A stretch of DNA of 21,269 nt, taken from contig JAAVTG010000255.1 of NCBI GenBank assembly GCA_011947345.1, positions 1 to 21,269 of the forward strand, written 5' to 3'. Below the pieces are notes generated by a model that saw nothing but the letters and a program-made list of their open reading frames with translations, did not search any database and was not told where the DNA came from. The DNA comes from Phytophthora quininea (Eukaryota; Oomycota; Peronosporomycetes; Peronosporales; Peronosporaceae). Below, one piece after another: positions 1-8,871 of the stretch (the first letter of the stretch is position 1; each line of letters opens with the position of its first letter). The position numbers were made by a program, and so were the translations under genes.

Positions 1-875
1 CGAGCTGCTCAAGAACGGCAGCCAGGTCACCATCCTCACGCGCGACGACAGCAAGCAAGAGCTGCAGGCCTTCAAGGCGAAGGGAGCCAAACTGGCCAAG
101 GTGTCGTACGACGACGAAGACGCGCTCACGAAGACGCTTAGCTGCAGCGAGGTCGTGGTGAGCGCAGTATCGCCGCACCACCTGGACGCGCAGATCCATG
201 CGGTGCGCGCGGCCAAGGCGGCCGGCGTCGATCTGTTCGTGCCCGCGGAGTACGGCGTGCGCGTGACTGATGGCCCCAACACGTTCAAGAAGGTGGTGCA
301 GGACCTGCTTACGGATATCAATTTGCCCTTCACGCTCTTCTACACGGGCCTCTTCGCCGAGTTCCTCCTCATGTACGTGTCGTCCATTGTTGCTTTGTCG
401 CCTGTGCCAGCATAAATGACTATCTTTGTCGGGTGCCTGTCGATGTTGTTTGTGCGGAACAGCTTCTGCGACTACCACTTCGACGAGGGCTACATGAACG
501 TGGTGGGCAAGGGCGAGACGGCCTTCAGCATCACGTCGCGCGTGGATGCAGGCCGCTTCGTGGCGCACGTGCTGTCCACGGTGCCCAGAGCGAGCTGCCA
601 GGCGCCAAGTTCGCCTTCGAGACCGAGCGCCTGACGCCGCTGCAGATCCGCGACATCGTGCAGAACAAGCTCCACAAGAAGATCGATGTGCGCTGCGTGG
701 ACTACGAGGAGAACAAGAAGAAGTTCGACACGGACTTTACGGCGTTCCTTACGACGCTGTTCGAGGACGGTCGCGGCGCGTGGCCGGATCGCAGCAGGAG
801 GTGGACGAGACAGCGGCCAAGTACTTCCCGGACTGGAACCCGGCCAAGTACGAGCCCCTCGTGGCCAAGGCGTAG
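1..875 (+). CDS. NmrA/isoflavone reductase-like NAD(P)-binding protein (5' end outside window; two frame breaks)
   Basis: Seen: the frame is open from base 2 and continues a Rossmann-type atypical short-chain dehydrogenase. It has a strand ending VTILTRDD, the segment EVVVSAVSPHHLDAQI, and VDLFVPAEYGV, which matches the P(A/S)E(Y/F)G region of NmrA/isoflavone-reductase-like proteins. The N-terminal dinucleotide-binding glycine motif lies before the window. An intron at 373-462 removes the stop at 413 and joins the frames in phase. After it the protein runs on with FCDYHFDEGYMNVVGKGETA. The frame then slips twice, near 585-590 and near 776-782, each time as if one base were missing, before ending KYEPLVAKA at 875. 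Known: this family reduces small molecules or acts as a redox sensor; the substrate cannot be read here. Inference: probably a real gene with consensus errors, though a young pseudogene is possible. Confidence 0.72.
373..462 (+). other. Intron of the NmrA-like gene
   Basis: The donor GTACGT follows codon bases AT, and the acceptor CAG precedes CTTCTGC. The 90-nt length is a multiple of three and splits an Ile codon. Splicing removes an in-frame TAA at 413-415 and restores a conserved-looking reading frame. The same donor hexamer is used by the intron at 20964-21037. Confidence 0.75.
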
Positions 876-1226
876 GTGCGATCGTCGTCACCGTCTGAGA
901 AAGCCCCGGAAGGAGTACGACGGACTAACAGTAAATCCACATACTTCCCCCCGAGTTCGATTAGCATTTCCACATTTGAAGCAAGCTCGGTTGCGGCAGT
1001 GTTCACGGCACATGTACACCATGTACAGTCTCGAGTGTCTTATCGGCCCCTATGCCGAGAGGGTGCTGTCGTTAGTAAATGAAGAGGTCTCGCCCAGGAC
1101 CAACACATGGAAGCCCCTTTACCGGGGAGGCATGTCTGTTTGCCCCATGAACCGGCGAGACTGTCACCTCTGTGTAGAATACCCTACGGGTCATTATCCC
1201 CACGGGAGCACGCTTGTTCCAGCGAC
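876..1226. other. Intergenic: NmrA-like 3' flank and glycine-rich gene upstream region
   Basis: I see no supportable gene in this stretch. It contains a pair of CATGTACA words (1011-1018 and 1020-1027) and low-quality open frames only. It should hold the 3' UTR of the upstream gene and the distal promoter of the downstream gene. Confidence 0.5.
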
Positions 1227-1240
1227 TCACTTTCCCATCT
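1227..1240 (+). promoter_or_regulatory. Oomycete initiator (Inr-like) of the glycine-rich gene
   Basis: The sequence TCACTTTCCCATCT fits the oomycete TCAYTYY initiator followed by a CA(T)-rich flank. It lies 93 bases before the ATG at 1320, a normal 5' UTR length for Phytophthora. Confidence 0.6.
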
Positions 1241-1319
1241 TGGCTCTTGAGCGTACTTCTCAAGCACCAAGGTACTCCGAATCCAGTATCGGCCTTCCAG
1301 CTCCAACCTCCGGTCCAAG

Positions 1320-2312
1320 ATGATGTTCAACAAAACGATCATTGCCCTGTGCGTCGCTGCTGTGGCGTTTTCCAGCAGTGCCGTGGACGCGTCCGCTGAA
1401 GTGGTGCAGACGTACGGCGAGCAGCAGCAGCCAAGCAAGATGGGCGGAGGCTACACTAGCGGTGCCAAAGGTACTAGCACCACCGGTGGCGTCTACACCG
1501 GCGGCGACAAAGGGACAGGCGTCGGTGGCGTCTCCAATGGCGGTAGCGTTTACACCGGTGGTAACAAGGGTGGCGTCGGCGGCATTGGGCTTGGCGGCGG
1601 TATCAGCGGCCACCTCGGCTTCGGAGCAGGGGTTGATGCCAAGGGCGGAAATGTAGCTGGTGGTGCTGCCGGTGGCGCGGGCGTCGGCGGTGGTCTGAGC
1701 GGCAAGGGCGGCGTTGGTGTCGGTGGTAACATCGGTGGTGGAATCGGCGGTGTCGTCAACGGAGGCGTCGGAGTTGGCGTTGGGGGCTACGGCGGCGCAA
1801 ACGTTGGTGCGAACGTCGGCGTTGCTGGTCTTGGACTTGGCGATCTTGGGCTTGGCGGACTTGGACTACCGGTAGGCGGAGTGGGCGTCGGTGCCAATGT
1901 CGGTGGTGGTGCCAGCGTGAAGGCGGGCGCGAACATCAGAGGCTACGGCAGTGTTGGCGGTAAGGTCGCTGGCGGTGATGGCGCGAACATTGGCGGCTAC
2001 GGTGGCGTTGGCGGCAAGGGCGGCGTTGACGTTGGTCTTGGCGGCGTCGGCAACATTGGTGCCGGCATTCTGGGCAATGTCGGCGCCACCGTCGGCGGTG
2101 CTGCTAACCTCGGTGTCGGCTTGCTGGGCAACATCGTCGGTGCCGGAGCCAAACCCGGAGATGCCGTGGTGGGCGAGGCAGGCGCTGCGCTTGGTGGTGT
2201 CACCGCTGACGTCGGCGGCACGAAGACGGATGGCTACGGTGCCAAGGGATCGACCACGACCGCGACCACCGCTACGCAGTCTGCCGGCAAGTCGTACTAC
2301 CTGCGCGCCTAG
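1320..2312 (+). CDS. Secreted glycine-rich protein
   Basis: Seen: a 330-residue protein with an N-terminal signal peptide (hydrophobic run IIALCVAAVAFSSS, probable cleavage after about residue 26, near DASAEV). A long glycine-rich body follows. It is built of irregular GG-V-GG, GGYGG and GLGLGGLGL-type units interspersed with Asn, Lys and Ala, and ends in a short Thr/Ala-rich tail, KSYYLRA. There are almost no cysteines after the signal peptide, so it is not a small disulfide-rich effector, and I see no RXLR motif. Two adjacent ATGs (1320 and 1323) could both start it. Known: glycine-rich secreted proteins often sit in cell walls or extracellular matrices. Inference: a structural or surface role. 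Long open frames on the other strand here are GC-driven shadows. An initiator lies 93 bases upstream. Confidence 0.85.
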   Translation: MMFNKTIIALCVAAVAFSSSAVDASAEVVQTYGEQQQPSKMGGGYTSGAKGTSTTGGVYTGGDKGTGVGGVSNGGSVYTGGNKGGVGGIGLGGGISGHLGFGAGVDAKGGNVAGGAAGGAGVGGGLSGKGGVGVGGNIGGGIGGVVNGGVGVGVGGYGGANVGANVGVAGLGLGDLGLGGLGLPVGGVGVGANVGGGASVKAGANIRGYGSVGGKVAGGDGANIGGYGGVGGKGGVDVGLGGVGNIGAGILGNVGATVGGAANLGVGLLGNIVGAGAKPGDAVVGEAGAALGGVTADVGGTKTDGYGAKGSTTTATTATQSAGKSYYLRA

Positions 2313-2482
2313 GTGTACCGGAGAAACCAAATGTCTGTACAATAGAAACATGTTCGTGGTTTGTCTTGTTGATTGTTGAACGCCGATTGAAAGGCGAATC
2401 GCAGTACATTGACCTTCTTCTGCATTGAGGATGACTTCCAAGAAATGGCACGTTGACTTGTCAATGAACTTTCAGTGCTTTA

Positions 2483-4007
2483 TTACCTCACCAATACTTG
2501 GCGAGACTTCCTAGAGTAGTGTGGGCCGCACTTACTGCTTGGGCGAGGAGCAGGGCGCGCCGGCGTCGGCGGCAGCACGATCTTGTCCTTGATCATTCCC
2601 CACGGAGCCATGGTCACCAGCTCCTCGGCAGCCGTCGGGTGGATCGCCACAATGTTGTCAAAGTCGGCCTTGGTGGCGTTCATCTTGAGCGCCACGCCAA
2701 AGCCCTGGATCATCTCGTCGGCGCCCTCGCCAGCAACGTGGACACCCACAACAGTCTCCTCCACGCCCACCGTCACCAGCTTCATGGCGGTCTTTCCCTT
2801 GCGCTCCGGGTCGGCCATCGAGTGCAGCAGGTTCACGAACTTGCTCTTGTAGACCTTGACGTTCTCCTCGCCAAACTTGGCCACAGCCTCCGGCTCCGTG
2901 TATCCGCACGTGCCAATAGGCGGGTGCGAGAAGATGACGGTGGGGATTTGGTGGTAGTTGAGGCAGGCGTCTTTCTCGCCACCAAAGAGGCGGTCGGACA
3001 GTCGACGGCCGGCGGCGATGGCCACAGGGGTGAGCTCCCAGCCAGTGGTGGTGGCGTCGCCGATGGCGTACACGCCAGCCACCGACGTGTTCTCCTGGGC
3101 GTCCACCTCAATGAATCCTCCCTCCGAGAGCTTGACGCCGATCTGCTCGAGACCTAAGTCTTTGGTGCGGGGCTCACGGCCCACGGCGTACAGGATCGTG
3201 TCGAAGTCAGTGTGCTTCTCCTCCTTGCCGTCCACCGTCACCACGAACGTCAACTTGCCGTCGTCCTGCTTCTCCACACGAGCCGTGCGCATGTTTCGCA
3301 CGAACTTGACGCCGGCCTTCTCCATCTCCTCGTTGACGAGGTCCCGCACAATGGGGTCGAACTTGCGCAGCACCTGGTCGAAGCGGCAGAAGAGCGTCGT
3401 GTCGCTCTTGAGAGTGTTGAAGATGCCCGCCATTTCCACGGCGATGTAGCCGGCGCCCACGACCGCCACCTTCTTGGGCTGCTGCTCCAGCAAAAAGCCG
3501 TCGCTGTCGATGACGTACTCCTTGCCGGGAAGTCGGGCACAGAGGGGACGCCACCGGGCGCGACTAGCAAATGTTTACCGGTGAAGACCTTCCCGTCCAC
3601 CTCGATCTTGTTGGATGCCGTAATCTTGGCGATGCCCTGCACGTGGTCCACCTTTGGTTCTCGAGATTGCGCTCGTAGATGCCGTTGAGCCGCTTGATGT
3701 AGGCGTCGCGCTTGGTCTTCATGTTGGCCCAGTCGAAGTCGCCGAACTGGAACTCGCGCGGGGCCGTGTTGATGCTGTAATCGTGGTTGCGGTTCAGGTG
3801 CTCCACGTGCATGGCCGTGTTGAACATGACCTTCTTGGGCACGCAGCCGTAGTTGACGCAGGTGCCGCCCAGTCCGGCGCCGTCAAACTCGCGGCCGCGC
3901 TCCACCACCAGCACCTTGGCGCCGTAGGTGGCGGCGCGGCGGGCCGAGGCCATGCCGCCGCTGCCGCCGCCGATCACCATGTAGTCGTACACGACATCCG
4001 TGCTCAT
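2483..4007 (-). CDS. Glutathione reductase (NADPH), frame broken twice
   Basis: Function: NADPH-dependent reduction of glutathione disulfide; FAD flavoprotein dimer. Seen in order: FAD-binding IGGGSGG near residues 12-18; the redox-active disulfide in [20 protein letters not shown]; the NADPH Rossmann motif [12 protein letters not shown] followed by an Arg-bearing stretch ([11 protein letters not shown]); the second FAD motif YAIGDAT; and the C-terminal catalytic base in AIHPTAAEE. No signal or transit peptide is evident, so it is probably cytosolic. The frame breaks twice, near 3650-3655 (after NLENQ) and near 3525-3530 (after VPDFP), each as if one base were missing from a homopolymer. The terminal 40 residues after [10 protein letters not shown] are unusual. 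A further shift there would instead stop at 2532. Start ATG at 4007; no intron needed. It is convergent with the glycine-rich gene. Confidence 0.9.
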
Positions 4008-4058
4008 TGTGTGTCTCTGTCTGGGGTCTGAGCTCTTGGCGGCGATTTAGATTGTGAC

Positions 4059-4066
4059 TGACGTCA
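4059..4066. promoter_or_regulatory. CRE-type palindrome TGACGTCA upstream of glutathione reductase
   Basis: A perfect 8-bp TGACGTCA palindrome, preceded by another TGAC half-site (4055-4058), sits 52 bases before the reductase ATG. bZIP factors bind this core in other eukaryotes. A redox-stress link is inference. I found no clean TCAYTYY initiator between it and the ATG. Confidence 0.4.
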
Positions 4067-4611
4067 GGGGAAGATATCGGAGGAGAGCATACAAACACCA
4101 AGATTCATGGCTTTTGGCGAATAAGAAGGCGATAATGCGCAATTTCAACGAATAAGAGACGTTTACGCGCATTACGTGGTTTACATAGAGGTCGGGTGGG
4201 ACATGGAGGCCAGCTCGACGACTGTGTGCGGGGCTCGGCAGCGCGTGCGAGGCTGTCTTGCACACGTCCAGGCATGCACCGAGTATGAGAAGCCGAGCGG
4301 AGGTTGTATGGGGGCCGCGACACCTTCGAGAAGATCAGACGTGCGGCTCGTCACACGTCGCAGACGATAGCGTAACGGTTGGCTCGGATTACGAGATGGC
4401 TACATCAGCTTCTTCCTGGTGAATCGCTGGCAGCTCGTGTTGCTGGTGACGTTCAACTGCGTACCAATCGACAATGCGTGGCAGTACATGTCCTTTTGTG
4501 CTGGCGATGCCTGGTTCATAACGACCTGGCCTGGAATAGCAGCTGAAACGGATCCCGAGTCGGTTGAGCAGGTTTCACTACTGATCCTTTGCTGCGGTCT
4601 CCTCGGTAACC
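4067..4611. other. Divergent intergenic region, no gene seen
   Basis: This separates the reductase (-) from the coiled-coil gene (+). I see no coding signature. A TCACTAC element (4575-4581), an imperfect initiator, lies 37 bases before the ATG at 4612. A similarly placed TCACTAC precedes the kinase ATG at 8872. Confidence 0.4.
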
Positions 4612-7600
4612 ATGTTCCTGGAGCTGTCGTTCGACTCGCACGCTGGAGGCAAGGAGGTTCGTCTACCGAATGCCGCAAGTAGCTGGCGCTATGATGAGGA
4701 CGACGAGCGAGAGTTGTCTCTGGACGAACTCGTGTCGGACTTCCGAGCCAGCGCTTCCAGTCACAAGGCAGCGAGTATGACGAGCTCCAAATCGTCCCCG
4801 CTACGAATGGCGTCTCCTCCAAGGCGGTCCAAGAAGCAAGAGAACTTCACAGCCAGTCGGTGCTCTGCTGGTTGTCCACGTTCTGCTAGTCCCAGTCCGA
4901 AGAAGAAGAAGATGCCAGTACGCACTGCTAGAAACTTTCGAGACGAAGACCAAAGCGAAGACGAGAACGCCGCAGTAATGCCCACGCCACGACTCGACCG
5001 GATTCTCAAACAACGACCGACTATGGAGGCCAAGCGCTGCGCTCCAGCTGCAACCTCGACACGCCCAAAAGGCCCTGCATCTCCAGTTCGCAAGCCAAAA
5101 GTTCGTTCTCCAGTGCTGTCGCTGTCGTCCCCATCACTTTCTCCACTTACGAATTCGTCGGAGGCAGCATCGCTGTTGTCCGTCTCGGAAGACATTTACA
5201 TGCCTCTTACGCCGGACGAGGATTCCATTGACGCTTTGATCGGCAAAGACATTCGTGATCTCAACAAGCTAATCTCCAAGAAGGCTGAGCCGTCCAAGAC
5301 CAAGACGTTGACTACACGACAATCTCCAGTTCGATCTCCTACAGCGAACGATATCTCGAAAACGATCCGACAGAGCACTCGCTTTCGAAAGGGGATCCTC
5401 AAGAAAACCTCGCAGGAAGATAGTCGCATCAAGACTGACAGAATTCCAGTCACGCGCAATCCATCGCTCCGGTTCCCAGTGCCTGTACGAAAACCTACGT
5501 TTGATATGCTCGAGTCGCCCCCACCGCCACCACCTCCAGATTCCGACGAAGATGAAGAAGAGGACTCGTTTGCAGAAGAGATACGAAAACTAAGAGAAGC
5601 CCGTCGGTTGGCCTTGTCGCCTACAAAATCGGTTGAACCAACTTCGCCAAACAAAACCACCACGGATGCGAATGCGGAAACTGAGAGTGCGGAGATCTGT
5701 GCCACTGTAGCGCTGAAAGTCCGCAATGCGTCGAATGCCATCAACGGCTTGCTACTGGAAGCATTGAAGCCATTCGAAGACAGACAGAAAGAAGCCGAGC
5801 AAACTAAAGAGCTTGAGGATGAAAAAACTGGAGGAGATGCGGTGCTTCGGAATGCTGCAGCTGCGGAACTAAAGTGTGCTACGCAGACGATCGTGTCTCA
5901 ACTCGATCTGACATTCGCAGACATGACCGAACGACGAAATGCTGATCTAAAGGCCGAAGCTGCTGCGACTGCTGCTGCAAAGGATGCGGAGAAGAAAGAG
6001 AAGGAAGCTGCTGAGGAGAAGAAGAAAGCAGCTGAAAAAGAGGCCAAGGAGCGAGAAATGGAAGTGCTGAGGCTGATCCCCATGCGGGGCAAACTTTTGA
6101 CGTGCTCATCAGACATTGAGCATGTGCTCGAACACCTCGAGAGTGAAGATGCTAAAGAGAGTGATACGATATCAACCGAAGCTACAGAAGTTGAGACCTT
6201 GCATAATCTAACTCGGCAAAGAATCGAAAGGATCGAGGCTCGACTGGCAGCAGCGCCAACGTCAAACCAACCGACTGAAAGGGGACAGAGTATTTCGTGG
6301 CGTACTGTGGATTGGGTGCGAGACACTTTTGCAGCAGAAAACCCGATACCATCCGACAGAGGTAACAATCAGACCCAGGAGGTTGAAACCCCAGCTATCA
6401 ATAATGAGTTCGTGGAAGACCAAGGTCCGTTCCAAGAAGTTCTTCAGCGTCAGGTTATGGAGAAGTTGGATCTTACCATGTTGAAGCTCAAACATGTTCT
6501 CGATATCGACACGAAAGAAGCTGCTGAAGCGCAGGAAAAACGAAAGCGAGATCAATCCGAGCAGGACGAAAAGCAACGTCAACAGAAATTAGAAGACGAA
6601 CGCAAACAGCAAGCGCTTGACGACGCAGACAATGCTCGACGGAGAGTTATGGGTCTGACGTCGATTGAAGACGTTGAAGGGTGGATGGAGGAAGGACGGC
6701 ACCTTCACAGAAACTTCAGGCAGCATAGTCATTTAGAGCAGTTGATGAACACTCGCATTGACGCGGAAGGAGGTGGGATATTCACGAATGGATCACCTTC
6801 TAACCATGCGGAGGCACTGCGCCAGTTTGACAGTCTAATGACTACGATCCCTGCGAGAGATCTCGATGAACTACCCCGATATTCGAGCCAAAGCGAGCGG
6901 AGAGTTAGCCACCGTCGTGATACTGTCAGTCCCAGACGTCGTAGATTTCGCGACCAACAACCGAGTAAATTGTGGATCGAAACGTCGAGCTCGGACAGTG
7001 AAGTCGAAGAAAGCGAGGCAAGCAGTTCCTTCGACAATGGCGAAGTGAGTCCGGTTCCTATCTCTCGAAAGCGCTTCGAACGGCACACGCGAAAGAATTC
7101 ACGCCCAGTGGTCCGACCGCAACAACCGTCGCCGAAAGTATCGCCGCCTAGAAAGAACAAACTGTACTCAAGACATCGAAGCAGGACCAGTCCCAAGCGC
7201 CCCGACATTGTAAACCAAATCGAAAGCACGTCTTCAACGAGAAGGACACGAAATCGAAAGGACAAGTCAGTCCGGTTGGAAACGGATTTCGCGCGTACGA
7301 TCCAGGCGCTGCAAGCGGAACGTAGACAAAAGACGTCGTGGGTAAGAAACCACAATAACCGTGGGGAGCCGCGTTTCAATCAATATACTGAGCATCATCT
7401 ATCGCTTTGCGCTCTGCTTCGAGCGTGTCTAGTTAATCGTGTTCTGCGTCGCACGCTGGAACTCGTAGTGGGTTTGGCAGAAATTGAGCGTGCGTCCGTA
7501 CGCCGCCTTGCCGCAATTTTCCATCGAGCAGCGTTTTCCTCCGCCGTGGGCCCAGCAGTGGCCCTTGGAGATCGTCACTTTCATGCAGCCGAAGTGTCTG

Positions 7601-7902
7601 CATCTAGTGCCGCCGCCGTGCGCCCAGCACAAGCCGCGGGCCTTGGCTTTCTTGGTGCATCCTCCGACTCTGCACGCGGTCGATCCGCCTACAAACAAGC
7701 AACGAAAACAACTAAGCCTAGGAGTTCAACTCGCGTCGAGTCGAGTCAAGAGTTCACCGTGTTTCCAGCACAAACCGCGGTGCTTGGCACCCGTCGAGCA
7801 GCCGTCCACAAGGCACTTCTTGCCTCCCTACCGGGAGTCGACATGAAATTTCATGTCAGCACACTAGGAGACCACTTATCTGTCGTTGACATTACCCCGT
7901 GA
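4612..7902 (+). CDS. Large disordered and coiled-coil protein; last ~190 codons doubtful
   Basis: I do not recognise a family. Seen: the ATG at 4612 opens 1,096 codons. The first ~350 residues are Ser/Pro/Arg/Lys-rich and look disordered, with repeated SPVR/RSP-like motifs, acidic patches and a seven-proline run before DSDEDEEEDS. Residues ~440-490 form an Ala/Glu/Lys coiled coil (KDAEKKEKEAAEEKKKAAEK). A second charged helix lies near 640-680 (EAQEKRKRDQSEQDEKQRQQ). Basic, Ser-rich sequence follows to about residue 910. From about 7430 the frame runs antisense to exon 3 of the Cys/His-repeat gene and its composition becomes Ala-rich and featureless, so I think that part is not real. A donor-like GTAAGA at 7342 with an acceptor at 7431-7432 would give a stop at 7466-7468. 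A scaffold or cytoskeletal role would be guesswork. Confidence 0.65.
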   Translation: MFLELSFDSHAGGKEVRLPNAASSWRYDEDDERELSLDELVSDFRASASSHKAASMTSSKSSPLRMASPPRRSKKQENFTASRCSAGCPRSASPSPKKKKMPVRTARNFRDEDQSEDENAAVMPTPRLDRILKQRPTMEAKRCAPAATSTRPKGPASPVRKPKVRSPVLSLSSPSLSPLTNSSEAASLLSVSEDIYMPLTPDEDSIDALIGKDIRDLNKLISKKAEPSKTKTLTTRQSPVRSPTANDISKTIRQSTRFRKGILKKTSQEDSRIKTDRIPVTRNPSLRFPVPVRKPTFDMLESPPPPPPPDSDEDEEEDSFAEEIRKLREARRLALSPTKSVEPTSPNKTTTDANAETESAEICATVALKVRNASNAINGLLLEALKPFEDRQKEAEQTKELEDEKTGGDAVLRNAAAAELKCATQTIVSQLDLTFADMTERRNADLKAEAAATAAAKDAEKKEKEAAEEKKKAAEKEAKEREMEVLRLIPMRGKLLTCSSDIEHVLEHLESEDAKESDTISTEATEVETLHNLTRQRIERIEARLAAAPTSNQPTERGQSISWRTVDWVRDTFAAENPIPSDRGNNQTQEVETPAINNEFVEDQGPFQEVLQRQVMEKLDLTMLKLKHVLDIDTKEAAEAQEKRKRDQSEQDEKQRQQKLEDERKQQALDDADNARRRVMGLTSIEDVEGWMEEGRHLHRNFRQHSHLEQLMNTRIDAEGGGIFTNGSPSNHAEALRQFDSLMTTIPARDLDELPRYSSQSERRVSHRRDTVSPRRRRFRDQQPSKLWIETSSSDSEVEESEASSSFDNGEVSPVPISRKRFERHTRKNSRPVVRPQQPSPKVSPPRKNKLYSRHRSRTSPKRPDIVNQIESTSSTRRTRNRKDKSVRLETDFARTIQALQAERRQKTSWVRNHNNRGEPRFNQYTEHHLSLCALLRACLVNRVLRRTLELVVGLAEIERASVRRLAAIFHRAAFSSAVGPAVALGDRHFHAAEVSASSAAAVRPAQAAGLGFLGASSDSARGRSAYKQATKTTKPRSSTRVESSQEFTVFPAQTAVLGTRRAAVHKALLASLPGVDMKFHVSTLGDHLSVVDITP

Positions 7903-8084
7903 CGACAGCAGCGCCCCATCTGAACGATGTAGTTGGTGCAACCTTCCACGCGGCACATGCGGCGTCTCTTCTTGTCCTCTTTGGTGGCCGCGACTCGGGT
8001 CGGGACGTCGTTGAGAATGAACGACAGCGTACACTTGTTCTGCGGCGGGTCACAACACAAGGCAGTCGCTTGACTCTTTTCCAT
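7429..8084 (-). CDS. Cys/His-repeat zinc-binding protein ('WRKY19-like'), three exons
   Basis: Seen: three exons on the minus strand (8084-7896, 7827-7758, 7688-7429) splice to 519 nt, giving 172 residues and a stop. The protein carries tandem units of about 24 residues with the pattern C-x4-C-x(4)-A-x3-G-x-C-W-x-H-G-G: CRVEGCTNYIVQMGRCCRHG, CLVDGCSTGAKHRGLCWKHG, CRVGGCTKKAKARGLCWAHG, CRHFGCMKVTISKGHCWAHG, then a last variant CSMENCGKAAYGRTLNFCQTH. Both introns fall at the repeat boundary just after the HG of a unit. Known: oomycete genomes hold many such proteins, commonly named WRKY19-like because plant WRKY19 has similar repeats; no WRKY domain is present here. Inference: zinc binding, possibly nuclear. 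Start ATG at 8084, in ccATGG context. The gene lies antisense inside a long open frame that would otherwise hide it. Confidence 0.85.
7689..7757 (-). other. Intron 2 of the Cys/His-repeat gene
   Basis: 69 nt, donor GTGAAC (non-consensus), acceptor TGTAG after a T-rich tract. It joins CWKHG to GSTACRVGG and removes an in-frame stop, keeping the repeat periodicity. Confidence 0.7.
7828..7895 (-). other. Intron 1 of the Cys/His-repeat gene
   Basis: 68 nt, donor GTAATG, acceptor GGTAG. It is phase 0 and joins CCRHG to GGKKCLVDGC. The acceptor TAG would otherwise be an in-frame stop directly before the second repeat. Confidence 0.75.
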
Positions 8085-8871
8085 GGCGACGCGCGTTCCG
8101 GAATGGCCCCAAAGGATATGCGTCCACCCTCAACGGACCTTCGAGTAGTCGCATTTTCCGTCGCAGCTTCAGAAAGCCTTCAGACAGCTTCAGAAAGCCT
8201 TCCGATTGTCTGGAAAAAGTTCGTGCATGAGTCATATACTCGCGAACGAATTGGTTACCAAAACCTCGTAGTGGCCAGACGAGTGTTGCTGGTGCGAATT
8301 CACCGCCATTCCGAAGCCGTTGCTAGCAGGATTTCTCACGGCGGAGACTGTTTCAAAGGCATCGCTCCAGGCTTCGAGGTGCGAACGGGGTGAACGGGAC
8401 CATATCGATAGGCTGCCGCCAGCGATTTCCGTTGGCTTTTAGGGACGTTTTGCCTGGTCCACTTCAAGTGAGCCACGCTTCTCCGCGACCGAAACGCTCA
8501 TGCCGCTTCGGCAAGGAGTCGCGTGTGCTGTCCGGCTGGAGTCTAAGGTGCTGCCCAGCACCAAAGCGACAAGTGTTTGATCAAACTCTTTTGGGACGGG
8601 TCCGACTCGTCGACTGGTCCCGCCTCGGCATGGACAGCTCGAATCTGCTATCCATACGACACCAACGCAATGATCTGGTCAGCGGGAAATCCCCCAAGCG
8701 ACTACAAAGTCGCAACTGGGAACTATCCAGAGGTTGAATGGAGAACAGCGCTCTCACAAGGGGGCGCAGTTAAGCCGGCGCCAAATTTCCATCGCCGTTT
8801 CACGTGGCGGAAGAAAAGTCGCTTCTGGGCGCTGGGCTCACTACCCAAACTATCGGCTTGCAGACAAGACC
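8085..8871. other. Divergent upstream region of the Cys/His-repeat and kinase genes
   Basis: No gene is supported. It holds an AP-1-like TGAGTCA (8228-8234), a 21-bp-period tandem pair (8165-8202), and short blocks shared with the region upstream of the second kinase copy: TTGATCAAAC near 8578, CGAATCTGC near 8640, and TTTCCATCGCCGTTTCACG at 8786-8804. An imperfect initiator TCACTAC lies at 8838-8844. Confidence 0.5.
8165..8202. repeat. Two-copy tandem repeat, 21-bp period
   Basis: AGCTTCAGAAAGCCTTC occurs at 8165-8181 and exactly again at 8186-8202. It lies about 80-120 bases upstream of the Cys/His-repeat gene start. Confidence 0.75.

Noticed and set aside
1866..2441. Long antisense open frames across the glycine-rich gene
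   Set aside because: Glycine codons (GGN) read backwards rarely give stops; the products are low-complexity Pro/Ala/Thr shadows.
7433..7902. C-terminal ~160 residues of the coiled-coil frame as real protein
   Set aside because: They are antisense to the conserved Cys/His repeats, are Ala/Val-rich without features, and appear only because the repeat codons leave that frame open.
8734..8871. N-terminal extension of kinase copy 1
   Set aside because: It begins at TTG and is not shared with copy 2, whereas the ATG with MSTS is shared.
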